Position numbers and translations under genes: made by a program. From positions 62,001 to 126,000 of the forward strand of contig SSEL01000001.1 of assembly GCA_008012315.1 (NCBI GenBank): a DNA stretch of 64,000 bases, given 5' to 3'. Position 1 is the first letter of the stretch. Each line of letters opens with the position of its first letter. Source of the stretch: Rhodospirillaceae bacterium (GTDB lineage Bacteria; Pseudomonadota; Alphaproteobacteria; Dongiales; Dongiaceae). Below are positions 19,087-28,970 of this stretch, piece by piece. Under the pieces are notes generated by a model, which saw only the letters and a list, made by a program, of their open reading frames with translations, was not told where the DNA came from and did no database searches.

Positions 19087-19695
19087 CTTGATTCGTTACC
19101 ACGCCATCCGGTTAACCATGATGGATGGCGCAGGAGCATATCATTCCCTTTACCCCATCTGCCCCCGTAACGCCAGCGAGCGCCCCCATCGAATCATTAT
19201 CAATTCGGGTCACAACGAGGCGTACCGCAGTTTGCATGACATCAACATTACGTCTTCATACTTTCCGCGAACTGACCACCCCCAAAACAACCCAGGATGG
19301 GAAAACGGATCGGTGAACATGCAAACGCCCATGTCCAATTACAACAACAATGCGTCACCATTGTGACATCACGAAACGGTGACCCCAAATTGGCAACGGC
19401 GCGGGTGAACGTGTCGCGGCGGGCCTGCCGTCACCTGGGCAAATGAGGGAGCGAAGCTTTGCAAACGACAACATTAACGAATTCCCCGCCCGCGCCCGGC
19501 ACCCTCAATCCTTCCATCGGCGGCTTACATTTCATTGGCCGAGCGATCGCCCCGCCGCACCGCCATCTCCATTGTTCCTGGAATGTGCGCTCGCTCACGC
19601 AGCTCTCCCCCGTGACACTCTTTCTCAGTCGGCAATAGCGATACGGTGGTAGGATGTATATCCAGTCCGCCGCATCGGAAGCCGGAGATCGTGAC

Positions 19696-20277
19696 ATGCG
19701 TTCGCTCGTTCCGGGGCTCTTTGCCGTGCTGCTCATGTTGAGCGCCTGCGCATCACGGCCGGATATCACCACCGACTACGATCACAATACGAACTTCTCC
19801 CACTACCGCAGCTTCGCCTTTGAGCCGAAACTCGGCAGCGAGGCTGCCGGCTATACCAGCCTGACAACCCAGCGGATCAAAGCCGCCACCCAGCGCGAAA
19901 TGACGGCGCGTGGCTATGTCTATGACGAAGCCAATCCGGATCTCCTTGTGAATTTCTCGGCGAAACTAGAAGACAAGGTGAACGTTACACAGACGCCGGT
20001 GCCGATGAGCTACTACTACGGCTATTACGGCTACCGTGCCGGCCTTTACGCCCCTTGGCCCGGCTACGCGCTCGATACCAATGTCGATCACTACACCGAG
20101 GGAACGATCAATATCGATCTCGTCGACCGGCAGCGCCGGCAGATGGTGTGGGAAGGCGTGGCCGTCGGCCGCCTCAGCGAGGGCAAGAAGCAGATACCGG
20201 AAGAGAGCATCAACCAGGCGGTCACCGATATTTTCGCGCAGTATCCCTTCCGACCCGGCGGCACGGCCGCGCAATAG
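19696..20277 (+). CDS. DUF4136-type lipoprotein
   Basis: 'MRSLVPGLFAVLLMLSACAS' lipobox; 'DITTDYDHNTNFSHYRSFAFEP'. Confidence 0.8.
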   Translation: MRSLVPGLFAVLLMLSACASRPDITTDYDHNTNFSHYRSFAFEPKLGSEAAGYTSLTTQRIKAATQREMTARGYVYDEANPDLLVNFSAKLEDKVNVTQTPVPMSYYYGYYGYRAGLYAPWPGYALDTNVDHYTEGTINIDLVDRQRRQMVWEGVAVGRLSEGKKQIPEESINQAVTDIFAQYPFRPGGTAAQ

Positions 20278-20975
20278 ACAGGCATGTCATCTAGCGACAC
20301 ATCACCGCATGATGCGTGATGTGATCGGACATCGATAGCCATGAGGTCGATAGCCACGGTGCTGCAGAGGATATTGACGGCGAGGGTCACGCCCTGCTCG
20401 CCCTCGAAGTCGCATCATTTCGAATGACACGATCTCAAGAAGCTGTCGGAAGAGCTATCAAACAGCCGATGCTCGCCGCAGTCCGCTTCACCGCCGGAAA
20501 CGGAGCATCTGCGCACTATTTTATGCCTGTGTGAAAGCGTGGCAAGCGCGGATTTCGGCCCGTGGGCGGGAAAAGCCGCAAATTGTGGGGCGATTCAGCG
20601 CCGTTCAATCGTCACCATGACGTGACCGACCGATGCAACTTCAGTCAGCTTTCGCGGTTATCCCTCCGGTCATGCGGTACTGCAAACGGCTAGGTGGGCG
20701 CGCTGAGGGAAAGGACAACCGCTTCTCTATATTTCGTGCTTAAGCCCGATCGGAGGATTCAGCCCGTGTGATTTCGTGGTAAGATGTATTAGCGACTCGC
20801 GATTTAGATTGCGCCTTTGAGTGACGCAATCATCTTGAAACTGCAGAGCAGCAACACCTTGTTAGTAGAGATGGTGTTGAATAGGACGGTCGCATCACAA
20901 GTTCATCACAGGGGAACGAAGCGCAAGAGCAGTATCGGGGAGTGCATCGGCGCTACAGCCTTTGGAGGCTAAGAG

Positions 20976-22907
20976 ATGGCGGAACAGAAGGACGGATTTG
21001 CCGACATCATCGGCAAGGACCACGCCAAACGCCAGGAGCAGCACTGGCAAGGAAATCTTCTCGCTTACCTGGATCTGCTGCGTGAAAATCCCGGCATACA
21101 CAAATTGGCGCATGCGCATCTGCATGATGTGGTCATGCGGTCCGGGATCAGCAAAGCCGACGAGGCCGATGCCGCGCGACAGGCGAAGATCTGGGGCGGC
21201 GAACCGCCGACAACTTATGAATTCTTCAAGAATGACTTTTTCGGCATCGAAGATGTCATCGAAAAAGTTGTGCATTACCTGCATGCGGCTGCGCTGAAGG
21301 GCGAGGAAAGCCGCCAGGTTCTGTATCTCATGGGCCCGGTCGGTTCCGGCAAGAGTTCGCTCGCCGATCGGTTGAAGGAAGGGCTCGAACTCGCCGACCC
21401 GATCTATGTCATCGACGGCTGCCCGATTCATGAAGAACCGTCGCATCTGATTCCACGCCATCTGCGGCGCGAATTCGACAAGATGCTCGATGTGCATATC
21501 GAAGGAGAGCTCTGCCCGGTCTGCCGCTATCGGCTGGAGCACGAGTTCAACGGCCGGTACGAGGAAATGCCCGTAACGACGATGCAGTTTTCCCGCAACC
21601 AGCGGCGCGGCATCGCCGTCGTCCCGCCGGTCGACCCCAACAACCAGGACACATCGGTGTTGATCGGCTCGGAAGATATTTCTAAGCTCGACCGTTATGC
21701 CGAAGGCGATCCGCGCATTCTCGATCTCAACGGCGCGTTCAATGCCGGCAATCGCGGCTTGGTGGAATTCATCGAGGTCTTCAAGAACGAGACTGAATAT
21801 CTGCATGCCATCATCACGGCGACGCAGGAAAAATTCGTGCCGGCGCCCGGCCGCCACGGCACGATCTACACGGATACCGTGATCGTCGCACATTCCAATG
21901 AAGCGGAATGGCGGAAATTCAAAGCCGATCATACCAATGAAGCGATCATGGATCGCATCGTCGCGATCCGCGTACCGTATAATATGCGCCTCAACGAGGA
22001 AGTGCGGATCTACGACAAGATCTATCGCCGCTCCGGCTTCCGCACCCATATCTCGCCGCATACGATCGAGATCGCGGCCATGTTCGCCATCCTTACCCGC
22101 CTGCAGCCGTCGGCGAAATGCGATCTGCTGACCAAGCTGAAGCTCTATAACGGTGAAGAGGTTGTCGAGAAGGGCCATACCAAGAAGGTCGATCTGGCCG
22201 AACTGAAGGAAGACGCGAAATCCGAAGGCATGAGCGGGATTTCGCCGCGCTTCGTGATGAAGGCATTGGACAGCGCCCTCACCCGCCATCCCGAAGGCAT
22301 CACGCCGATTCATATCCGCGAAGTGCTGATCAAGATGGTGAAGGAAGCCGATCTGCCGGATGATACGCGCAAACGCTATCTGGAATTCCTGCAGGATACG
22401 ATCCACAAAGCTTATCTGGAGATTCTGGAACGCGAGATCACCAAGGCCTTCGTCTTCGCTTATGAAGAACAGGCCGAAACCCTGTTCCAGAATTACCTCG
22501 ATCACGCCGAGGCCTATGTCAACAAAACCAGGGTCAAGGATCGCAATACCCGTGAGGAACTGGAGCCGGATCTCAGCTTCCTGAAATCGATCGAGGAGCA
22601 GATCGCCATCATCGGCTCTTCGGCCGAGGGTTTCCGCCAGGAAGTGATCGCCTATCTCTGGTCCGCCAATCGCCGCGGTGAAAAGGTCGGCTATTCGAGC
22701 TATGAGCCGCTGAAGGAAGCCATCGAGAAGAAACTGATGGGCTCGGTTCGCGATATCAGCCGGATCATCACCAAGACGCGGACCCGGGACGAGGAGCAGA
22801 AGAAGAAATACGAGGCACTGGTCGAGAATCTGCTGGATAGCGGATATAACGAGCATTCCGCTGAGGTGGTGCTGAAATATGCAGCGAACCATCTATGGAA
22901 GGATTGA
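20976..22907 (+). CDS. prkA: PrkA family serine protein kinase
   Basis: 643 aa; 'GPVGSGKSSLADRLKEGLE', 'NRGLVEFIEVFKNETEYLH', C-terminal PrkA region; RBS GGAGG upstream. Confidence 0.95.
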   Translation: MAEQKDGFADIIGKDHAKRQEQHWQGNLLAYLDLLRENPGIHKLAHAHLHDVVMRSGISKADEADAARQAKIWGGEPPTTYEFFKNDFFGIEDVIEKVVHYLHAAALKGEESRQVLYLMGPVGSGKSSLADRLKEGLELADPIYVIDGCPIHEEPSHLIPRHLRREFDKMLDVHIEGELCPVCRYRLEHEFNGRYEEMPVTTMQFSRNQRRGIAVVPPVDPNNQDTSVLIGSEDISKLDRYAEGDPRILDLNGAFNAGNRGLVEFIEVFKNETEYLHAIITATQEKFVPAPGRHGTIYTDTVIVAHSNEAEWRKFKADHTNEAIMDRIVAIRVPYNMRLNEEVRIYDKIYRRSGFRTHISPHTIEIAAMFAILTRLQPSAKCDLLTKLKLYNGEEVVEKGHTKKVDLAELKEDAKSEGMSGISPRFVMKALDSALTRHPEGITPIHIREVLIKMVKEADLPDDTRKRYLEFLQDTIHKAYLEILEREITKAFVFAYEEQAETLFQNYLDHAEAYVNKTRVKDRNTREELEPDLSFLKSIEEQIAIIGSSAEGFRQEVIAYLWSANRRGEKVGYSSYEPLKEAIEKKLMGSVRDISRIITKTRTRDEEQKKKYEALVENLLDSGYNEHSAEVVLKYAANHLWKD

Positions 22908-22955
22908 GCGGACTGAGGACAGGTGCATCAGCCCTAACCGATGGCGGGATGAGCG

Positions 22956-24167
22956 ATGACGACCGTTTTCAGAAATTACTCTTCCAGCGAAGCCCTGCAA
23001 TCCGACCGCAGTTCCGGCGATCGTCTGCGGCACCGGCAGAAGGTGCGCGAAGCGATCCGCGATAACATCGCCGATATCGTCGCCGAGCAATCGATCATCG
23101 GTCGCAGCCGGGATACCATCATCAAGGTGCCGTTGCGCGGCATCAAGGAATACCGCTTCGTCTATGGCGATAATAGCGGCCGCGCAGGCCAGGGTAACGG
23201 CGACAGCCAGCCGGGCCAGGTGGTCGGCCGCAATCAACAGGAAGGCGAAGGCATCGGCAAGGCCGGCGACCGGCCCGGCGTCGATTACTACGAGACCGAT
23301 GTCACCCTGGAAGAACTGGTCGACATGATGTTCGAGGATCTGGAATTGCCGGATCTCGAACGCAAGGCTTTGCGCGAGACGATCAGCCACAGCGCCACCA
23401 AGCGCAAGGGATACCGCAAGGTCGGCATCCACGTGCAACTCGATAAACGCCGCACCGTGCTGTCGCGCATCCGGCGCAAGGTGGCGACCGGCGCGGAGAG
23501 CGACGAAACGGCGGAGCGGCCGGAAGCCGGGCCGCCGGAAGGACGGGCCCGGTTTCCCTTCATCCAGGGCGACCTGCGTTTCCGTCGTCGCACCGAGGAC
23601 GTGGATTACGAATCGAATGCCGTCGTCCTCTGCCTGATGGACACTTCCGGCTCGATGGATACGATGAAGAAGTATCTCGCCCGCAGCTTCTTCTTCCTGC
23701 TCTATCAGTTCGTCCGCACCCGCTATCAGCATGTCGAGCTGGTTTTCGTCGCCCATGACGCGGAAGCCCGCGAAGTGAGCGAGGAAGACTTCTTCCACAA
23801 AGGCGAATCCGGCGGCACGCTGATTTCCTCTGCCTATGCCAAGGCCCTGGAAATCATCGACCAGCGCTATCATCCGTCACTGTGGAACGTCTATGCCTTC
23901 CATTGCTCCGATGGCGACAACATGTCGAGCGATAATCCACAGGCGCTGAAGCTGGCGGCAGAACTCTGCAAGACCTGCAATCTCTTCGGTTACGGTGAAA
24001 TCAAGCCGCATGGCGGGTATCACGAGAGCGACGCCATGATCTCCGTCTTCCGCGACCTGGAGGCGGAGAATTTCCAGGCGGTCCGGATCGGCGACAAGAG
24101 CGATATCTGGGCCGGCTTCAAAAGCTTTCTCACCAAGGATAAGGCGACGGCGAGCCCGACGGATTGA
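22956..24167 (+). CDS. yeaH: YeaH/YhbH family protein (DUF444)
   Basis: 403 aa; 'VVLCLMDTSGSMDTMKKYLARSFFFLLYQFV' vWA-like; follows prkA. Confidence 0.93.
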   Translation: MTTVFRNYSSSEALQSDRSSGDRLRHRQKVREAIRDNIADIVAEQSIIGRSRDTIIKVPLRGIKEYRFVYGDNSGRAGQGNGDSQPGQVVGRNQQEGEGIGKAGDRPGVDYYETDVTLEELVDMMFEDLELPDLERKALRETISHSATKRKGYRKVGIHVQLDKRRTVLSRIRRKVATGAESDETAERPEAGPPEGRARFPFIQGDLRFRRRTEDVDYESNAVVLCLMDTSGSMDTMKKYLARSFFFLLYQFVRTRYQHVELVFVAHDAEAREVSEEDFFHKGESGGTLISSAYAKALEIIDQRYHPSLWNVYAFHCSDGDNMSSDNPQALKLAAELCKTCNLFGYGEIKPHGGYHESDAMISVFRDLEAENFQAVRIGDKSDIWAGFKSFLTKDKATASPTD

Positions 24168-24199
24168 AAGCCGGAAGCTGAAAAAGGAGTCCGGACCAT

Positions 24200-25624
24200 A
24201 TGGCGGCAGTTTGGGACATTCGCGATCTCGAATATTGGGACGCGCGCATCCGGGAAAAAGTTCAGGAATTCGGCCTCACCTGCTATCCCCAGGAATTCGA
24301 GCTCTGCGATCATACGCAGATGCTGAGCCTGATGGCCTATTCCGGCATGCCGTCGCATTACCCGCACTGGTCCTACGGCAAATCATTCGAACGCCAGAAG
24401 ACGCTCTACGATCACGGCGTTTCCGGTCTGCCATACGAGATGGTGATCAACAGCGATCCCTGTCTTGCTTATCTGATGCGCCAGAATTCGCTCGCCTTGC
24501 AGATCCTCACCATCGCTCATGTCTATGGGCATAACGATTTCTTCGCCAACAACTTCACCTTCAGCCATCTGCATGCCGGCTTGGTGGTCGAGACGTTCAA
24601 GAACCACGCCAATCGCGTGCGCGGTTATATTGCCGACCCATCTATCGGCCAGGAGGCGGTCGAGCTGGTGCTGGATGCAGCACATGCCCTGTCACTGCAA
24701 TGCCGACGTAATCCGGCGATTCGCCAGCGCAGTCCCGCCGAACAAAGACGCGCCGCGCTGGAAGCCGCCGGGCCGTCACCCGATCCGTTCCAGTCGATTC
24801 ACAAGCGCCCCGGTTACGAGGTGCCGGAACTCAGCCGCATCCCGCTGGAGCCGGAAGAAGATCTGCTGGCATTTCTCCGCGACTATTCGCCGAAACTGGC
24901 GGATTGGCAGCGCGACTTGCTGGCCATCGTGCATGAACAGACGCAGTATTTCATGCCGCAGATCGAAACCAAGATCATGAATGAGGGCTGGGCCTGTTAC
25001 TGGCACCGCACGATCATGAACAGCCTCGACCTGCCGGCCGATCTGCAGATGGAATTCATCATCCGGCATAACCAGGTGGTGCGGCCGATTCCCGGCGACA
25101 TCAATCCCTATCACCTGGGGCTGAAAGTCTGGGACGACATCGTCCGGCGCTACGACGACCCCACGCCTCAGGAGATCGAGGAGTTCGGGAAGCCGGATCG
25201 CAGCGGTCGCGACGCGATCTTCCAGATACGCGACGTCGACCGCGATGTCTCTTTCCTGCGTCGCTTCCTGACCCAAAAGCTGATGCGGGAGATGGATATG
25301 ATCGAAGTCGAGCCGGAAGGCGATGACCTGGTCGTTTCCCGCATCTCCGATGAGAACGATTGGCAGCATGTCAAACGCACCCTGCTCTCTTTTATCGGCA
25401 TGGGCAGCACGCCGGTGATCCGGGTGATCGATGCCGATCACAGCGGCAACCGCACCCTGCTGCTGCGGCATGAATATGATGGCCGCGAACTGCTGCTGGA
25501 TTACGCCGAGAAGACCCTGCGTTTCGTACATCAGCTCTGGGGCCGCCGGATCGATCTGCAAACGATGCTCGATGGTCGCGAGGTTTGCCTCTCCTGGGAC
25601 GGCCAGGATTTCATCCAGAACTGA
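24200..25624 (+). CDS. spoVR: SpoVR family protein
   Basis: 474 aa; 'EGWACYWHRTIMNSL', 'NPYHLGLKVWDDI' SpoVR motifs; prkA-yeaH-spoVR order. Confidence 0.95.
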   Translation: MAAVWDIRDLEYWDARIREKVQEFGLTCYPQEFELCDHTQMLSLMAYSGMPSHYPHWSYGKSFERQKTLYDHGVSGLPYEMVINSDPCLAYLMRQNSLALQILTIAHVYGHNDFFANNFTFSHLHAGLVVETFKNHANRVRGYIADPSIGQEAVELVLDAAHALSLQCRRNPAIRQRSPAEQRRAALEAAGPSPDPFQSIHKRPGYEVPELSRIPLEPEEDLLAFLRDYSPKLADWQRDLLAIVHEQTQYFMPQIETKIMNEGWACYWHRTIMNSLDLPADLQMEFIIRHNQVVRPIPGDINPYHLGLKVWDDIVRRYDDPTPQEIEEFGKPDRSGRDAIFQIRDVDRDVSFLRRFLTQKLMREMDMIEVEPEGDDLVVSRISDENDWQHVKRTLLSFIGMGSTPVIRVIDADHSGNRTLLLRHEYDGRELLLDYAEKTLRFVHQLWGRRIDLQTMLDGREVCLSWDGQDFIQN

Positions 25625-25642
25625 GCCATATGATATGCGGCC

Positions 25643-26542
25643 TCAGTCGGGCGTATTTGCGAAGCCCTGCTGCAGCCCCTGGTGGAGTTCCTCGATCGGC
25701 CCCTTGAGCCGGCCGGGCTCCGGCCGATGCACCAGCCAGCCATTCACCTGCGTGGTGAAATCCGCGATCTCCAGCACCTGCAGCGATTTGCGCAACGGAC
25801 TTGCCTGCAGCACCGTCGATGTCGTGATGCCGATGCCAAGGCCGCGTGCCACCAATGAGAGGCGCAAGTCCGGGCTCAACACTTCGATCGCGATATTGAA
25901 AGGCAGATCGGCATCTTCCAATGCACGGCGGATAGCGCGGCGATAACCGCAGCCGCCCTGGTTGAGGACCCAGGGCAGATGCGCGATCTCCCGCAATGTC
26001 ACGCGCTTCGGCAGGCCGAGGCTGTGCGGCGCCACCACCAGCACGGGATGCCGGCTGAGATGGCGGCGCGCCAGATGCTCGGGCGGGTCCATCTCCTCGG
26101 GCACGAAGACGGCCGCGGCATCGAGGCCGTTATCCTCGATCTGCCGCACCAATTCGCCGGACCAGGCGGTGGTGACATGCATGGTCAGTTTCGGATACCG
26201 ATTGCGCAGGTGGTCGAGCGGTGAGGCCAGCGCGGCATCCGACAAAAAGGGCGTCAGGCCCAGCCGGAAGGAGCCGGTCACCTCCCCCGCCGGCGTCAGG
26301 TTGCGGCGGAATTCACCCACCGAATGGGCGACCCGGCGGCCGAGCTCATAGGCTTCCCGGCCGGCGGCGGTCGGCTTCAGCGGCTTCGATTGCCGGTCAA
26401 GCAGCTCGACCCCCAGCAATTCCTCCAAATTCTGCACCCGCCGGGTGACGCCGGGTTGGGTCAGATGCAGGCGCTGGGCAGCGGAGACGATGGAGCCGGT
26501 CTCCACCACCGCCAGGAAGGCATCGATGTCCCGTGTGTTCAT
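25643..26542 (-). CDS. LysR-family transcriptional regulator
   Basis: 'MNTRDIDAFLAVVETGSIVSAAQRLHLTQPGVTRRVQNLEELLGVELLDR'. Confidence 0.92.
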   Translation of the reverse strand: MNTRDIDAFLAVVETGSIVSAAQRLHLTQPGVTRRVQNLEELLGVELLDRQSKPLKPTAAGREAYELGRRVAHSVGEFRRNLTPAGEVTGSFRLGLTPFLSDAALASPLDHLRNRYPKLTMHVTTAWSGELVRQIEDNGLDAAAVFVPEEMDPPEHLARRHLSRHPVLVVAPHSLGLPKRVTLREIAHLPWVLNQGGCGYRRAIRRALEDADLPFNIAIEVLSPDLRLSLVARGLGIGITTSTVLQASPLRKSLQVLEIADFTTQVNGWLVHRPEPGRLKGPIEELHQGLQQGFANTPD

Positions 26543-26640
26543 GCTTATCTCGCATAAAAACAATAAAGATAATTTAATAGTATTATATTGTGTCAGCCGC
26601 TACCTCTCAAGGCAGTTCAGCTTGCAAAGGATTCCCGACA

Positions 26641-27924
26641 ATGGATGGGCAATTTCCCGACCCCGCGGCAGGGATCGCCGTGGAAGCCATGCCGGCCGCG
26701 GCGGCCGGCATCGGCGGCAACCGGGCGGTCTCGACCTGGTTCTTCGCCATGGCCGGGGCGGTCGTGGTGCTCAACCTGTTTTCCGCCCAGCCGCTGGTCG
26801 ATGTGATCGGGCCGGCGATCGGCCTGGCGCCTAGCGCCTATGGCCTGGTCTCGATGCTCACCCTCCTCGGCTATGCCGCCGGCCTGATCCTGCTGGTGCC
26901 GATGGTGGATCTCACCGAGAACCGCCGGCTCATCCTGCAGATGCTGGTCGGCGATGTCCTTGCCTTGACGGTCGCCGCTTTGGCGCAGCAGTCCTGGATC
27001 TTCCTCGCCGCCAGCTTCGCCCTCGGCATGACCATGAGCGTCATCCAGATGCTGGTCCCGCTGGCCGCGTCGCTGAGCCCGGAATCCCAGCGTGGCCGCG
27101 TGGTCGGCAATGTCATGAGCGGCCTGATGCTCGGCATCATGCTGTCCCGCCCCTTGGCCAGCCTGATTGCCGAATATCTCGGCTGGCGCAGCGTCTATGG
27201 CCTGTCGGCCATTGCGGTGGCGCTGCTGGTCGTGGCACTGACCTTGCGGCTGCCGCGGCGGCGCCCGGCGCCCGGTCTCTCTTATGCAGCCTTGATCGGC
27301 TCGCTCTGGACCTTGATGCGATCTGAGAAAGTGCTGCGCCTGCGCGCTGCCACTGCGGGCCTGTGCTTCGGCAGCTTCAGCCTGTTCTGGACCGCCATTG
27401 CCCTGCGCCTGCATGCGGCCCCCTTCCAGCTATCGGCCAATGGCCTGGCCGCCTTCGCCCTCGCCGGTGTCGGCGGGATCGTCATGGCGCCTTTGGCCGG
27501 CCGGCTCGGCGATCGTGGCTGGGGTGAAGCCGCCGCCGTCATCTCCGATCTCCTGGTCATCGGCGCCATGGCCCTGGCCTGGCTGGCCGGCAGCGATGGT
27601 CTCGCCAGCCATCCGGCCTGGGCGCTCGGCCTCATGGTGGCCGCGGCTTTGCTGCTCGATCTCGGCGTGGTCGGCGACCAGACGCTGGGTCGGCGCGCAA
27701 TCAATCTGCTCAATCCGGCGGCACGCGGCCGGCTGAACGGCCTTTTCACCGGCAGCTTCTTTATCGGCGGCGCCTGCGGCTCGCTGGCGGCAGGTGCCGC
27801 CTGGGTCTGGGCCGGCTGGAGCCTGATCTGCCTGCTGGCGATCCTGGCCGGCGCGGCCGCCTGCTTGCTCTCACTCCTGGATTGGTTCGGCACCAAAAGC
27901 CGGTCGGTGCGAAAAATCGGCTAG
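26641..27924 (+). CDS. MFS transporter
   Basis: 12 TM-type hydrophobic pattern; divergent from LysR gene; start MDGQF. Confidence 0.88.
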   Translation: MDGQFPDPAAGIAVEAMPAAAAGIGGNRAVSTWFFAMAGAVVVLNLFSAQPLVDVIGPAIGLAPSAYGLVSMLTLLGYAAGLILLVPMVDLTENRRLILQMLVGDVLALTVAALAQQSWIFLAASFALGMTMSVIQMLVPLAASLSPESQRGRVVGNVMSGLMLGIMLSRPLASLIAEYLGWRSVYGLSAIAVALLVVALTLRLPRRRPAPGLSYAALIGSLWTLMRSEKVLRLRAATAGLCFGSFSLFWTAIALRLHAAPFQLSANGLAAFALAGVGGIVMAPLAGRLGDRGWGEAAAVISDLLVIGAMALAWLAGSDGLASHPAWALGLMVAAALLLDLGVVGDQTLGRRAINLLNPAARGRLNGLFTGSFFIGGACGSLAAGAAWVWAGWSLICLLAILAGAAACLLSLLDWFGTKSRSVRKIG

Positions 27925-27935
27925 TGGCCTCCTTG

Positions 27936-27993
27936 ACCTCCGACTGTATTTCGATATATCTAATTCACGATATATCGAAATACAGTCGGAGGT
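27936..27993. promoter_or_regulatory. Perfect inverted repeat (25-bp arms, 8-nt loop) overlapping the padR RBS
   Basis: ACCTCCGACTGTATTTCGATATATC-taattcac-GATATATCGAAATACAGTCGGAGGT; GGAGG at 27988-27992, ATG at 27998. Confidence 0.9.
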
Positions 27994-27997
27994 TTGG

Positions 27998-28588
27998 ATG
28001 TTTTGGCATCATTCCCACAAAGATCCTTTCCAAAAAAGTGGCGAGCAGCGCCATGCGCGCGACGGCTTTGGCCGCATGTTCGGCCACGGCCATCACCATT
28101 TCGGCGGCAAGTTCGGCCGCGGCCGCATGGGCCGGTTCTTTGAACACGGCGATCTGCGCTACGTCATGCTGCAGCTGATCGCCGACAAGCCGCGCTACGG
28201 CTATGAAGTGATCAAGGAGATCGAAGAAAAACTGCACGGCGCCTATAGCCCCAGCCCCGGCGTCGTCTACCCGACCCTCACCCTGCTGGAAGAACTCGGC
28301 TATGCCTCGGTCAGTGCCGCCGAGGGCAGTAAGAAGCTCTATGCCATTACCCCCGAAGGCACCGCGTTTCTCGAGGCCAATCGCCCGACGGTCGACAACA
28401 TCTTCAACCGCATGGCGGAAAACCGTGCGGCCCATGGCGGCGCGCCGGCGCCGCAGGTGTTGCGGGCGATGGAGAATCTGAAAATGGCCATCCGCCTGCG
28501 CTTCATGCAGGCACCCCTCACCGAAGAACAAATCCGCCGCGTCGCCGCCGCGATCGATGCCGCTGCCCAAGACATCGAAAGGATCTGA
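27998..28588 (+). CDS. PadR-family transcriptional regulator
   Basis: 196 aa; 'LRYVMLQLIADKPRYGYEVIKEIEEKLHGAYSPSPGVVYPTLTLLEELGY'. Confidence 0.93.
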   Translation: MFWHHSHKDPFQKSGEQRHARDGFGRMFGHGHHHFGGKFGRGRMGRFFEHGDLRYVMLQLIADKPRYGYEVIKEIEEKLHGAYSPSPGVVYPTLTLLEELGYASVSAAEGSKKLYAITPEGTAFLEANRPTVDNIFNRMAENRAAHGGAPAPQVLRAMENLKMAIRLRFMQAPLTEEQIRRVAAAIDAAAQDIERI

Positions 28589-28589
28589 G

Positions 28590-28931
28590 ATGACAGTATC
28601 GACCGACCAGACCGCCAATCAATCTGCGGCCCAACAGCCGGCCATCGCCGCCTTCACGTCGGAAGCCCGCATCGCAACCGGATCCGCGACGCGCTATCTC
28701 GGCCAACTCTGCAAGCATTTCGGCCATAAGGTGCCGGCGGCGCTGGAAGGCGATCACGGCTGGATCGCCTTCGATTTCGGGCGCTGCCATCTGGCGGCAA
28801 GCGACAGCGAACTCAGCCTGCACAATGCCTCGGCGACAGCCGAAGACCTGCAACGGCTGGAACAGGTGATCGCCAGCCATCTGGAACGCTTCGCCTTCCG
28901 GGAGAAATTGCAGATCACTTGGCAGCGTTGA
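28590..28931 (+). CDS. DUF2218 domain protein
   Basis: 'ARIATGSATRYLGQLCKHFGHKVPA...GWIAFDFGRCHLAA'; directly downstream of padR. Confidence 0.85.
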   Translation: MTVSTDQTANQSAAQQPAIAAFTSEARIATGSATRYLGQLCKHFGHKVPAALEGDHGWIAFDFGRCHLAASDSELSLHNASATAEDLQRLEQVIASHLERFAFREKLQITWQR

Positions 28932-28970
28932 GTAACCGGCTTAAAGGACCGCGAAGACCGGGGGCGTTAT

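Noticed and set aside
19340-19420. GTCACC...GGTGAC inverted repeat in the PAP2/DUF4136 intergenic region
   Set aside because: Short 6-bp arms with a long spacer; likely chance
20895-22892. 665-aa minus-strand ORF opposite prkA
   Set aside because: prkA is unmistakable on the plus strand; the antisense translation has no family signature
26543-26640. AT-rich LysR/MFS intergenic region as a specific LysR box
   Set aside because: Divergent arrangement is typical, but no unambiguous T-N11-A symmetric site stood out among many AT-rich options
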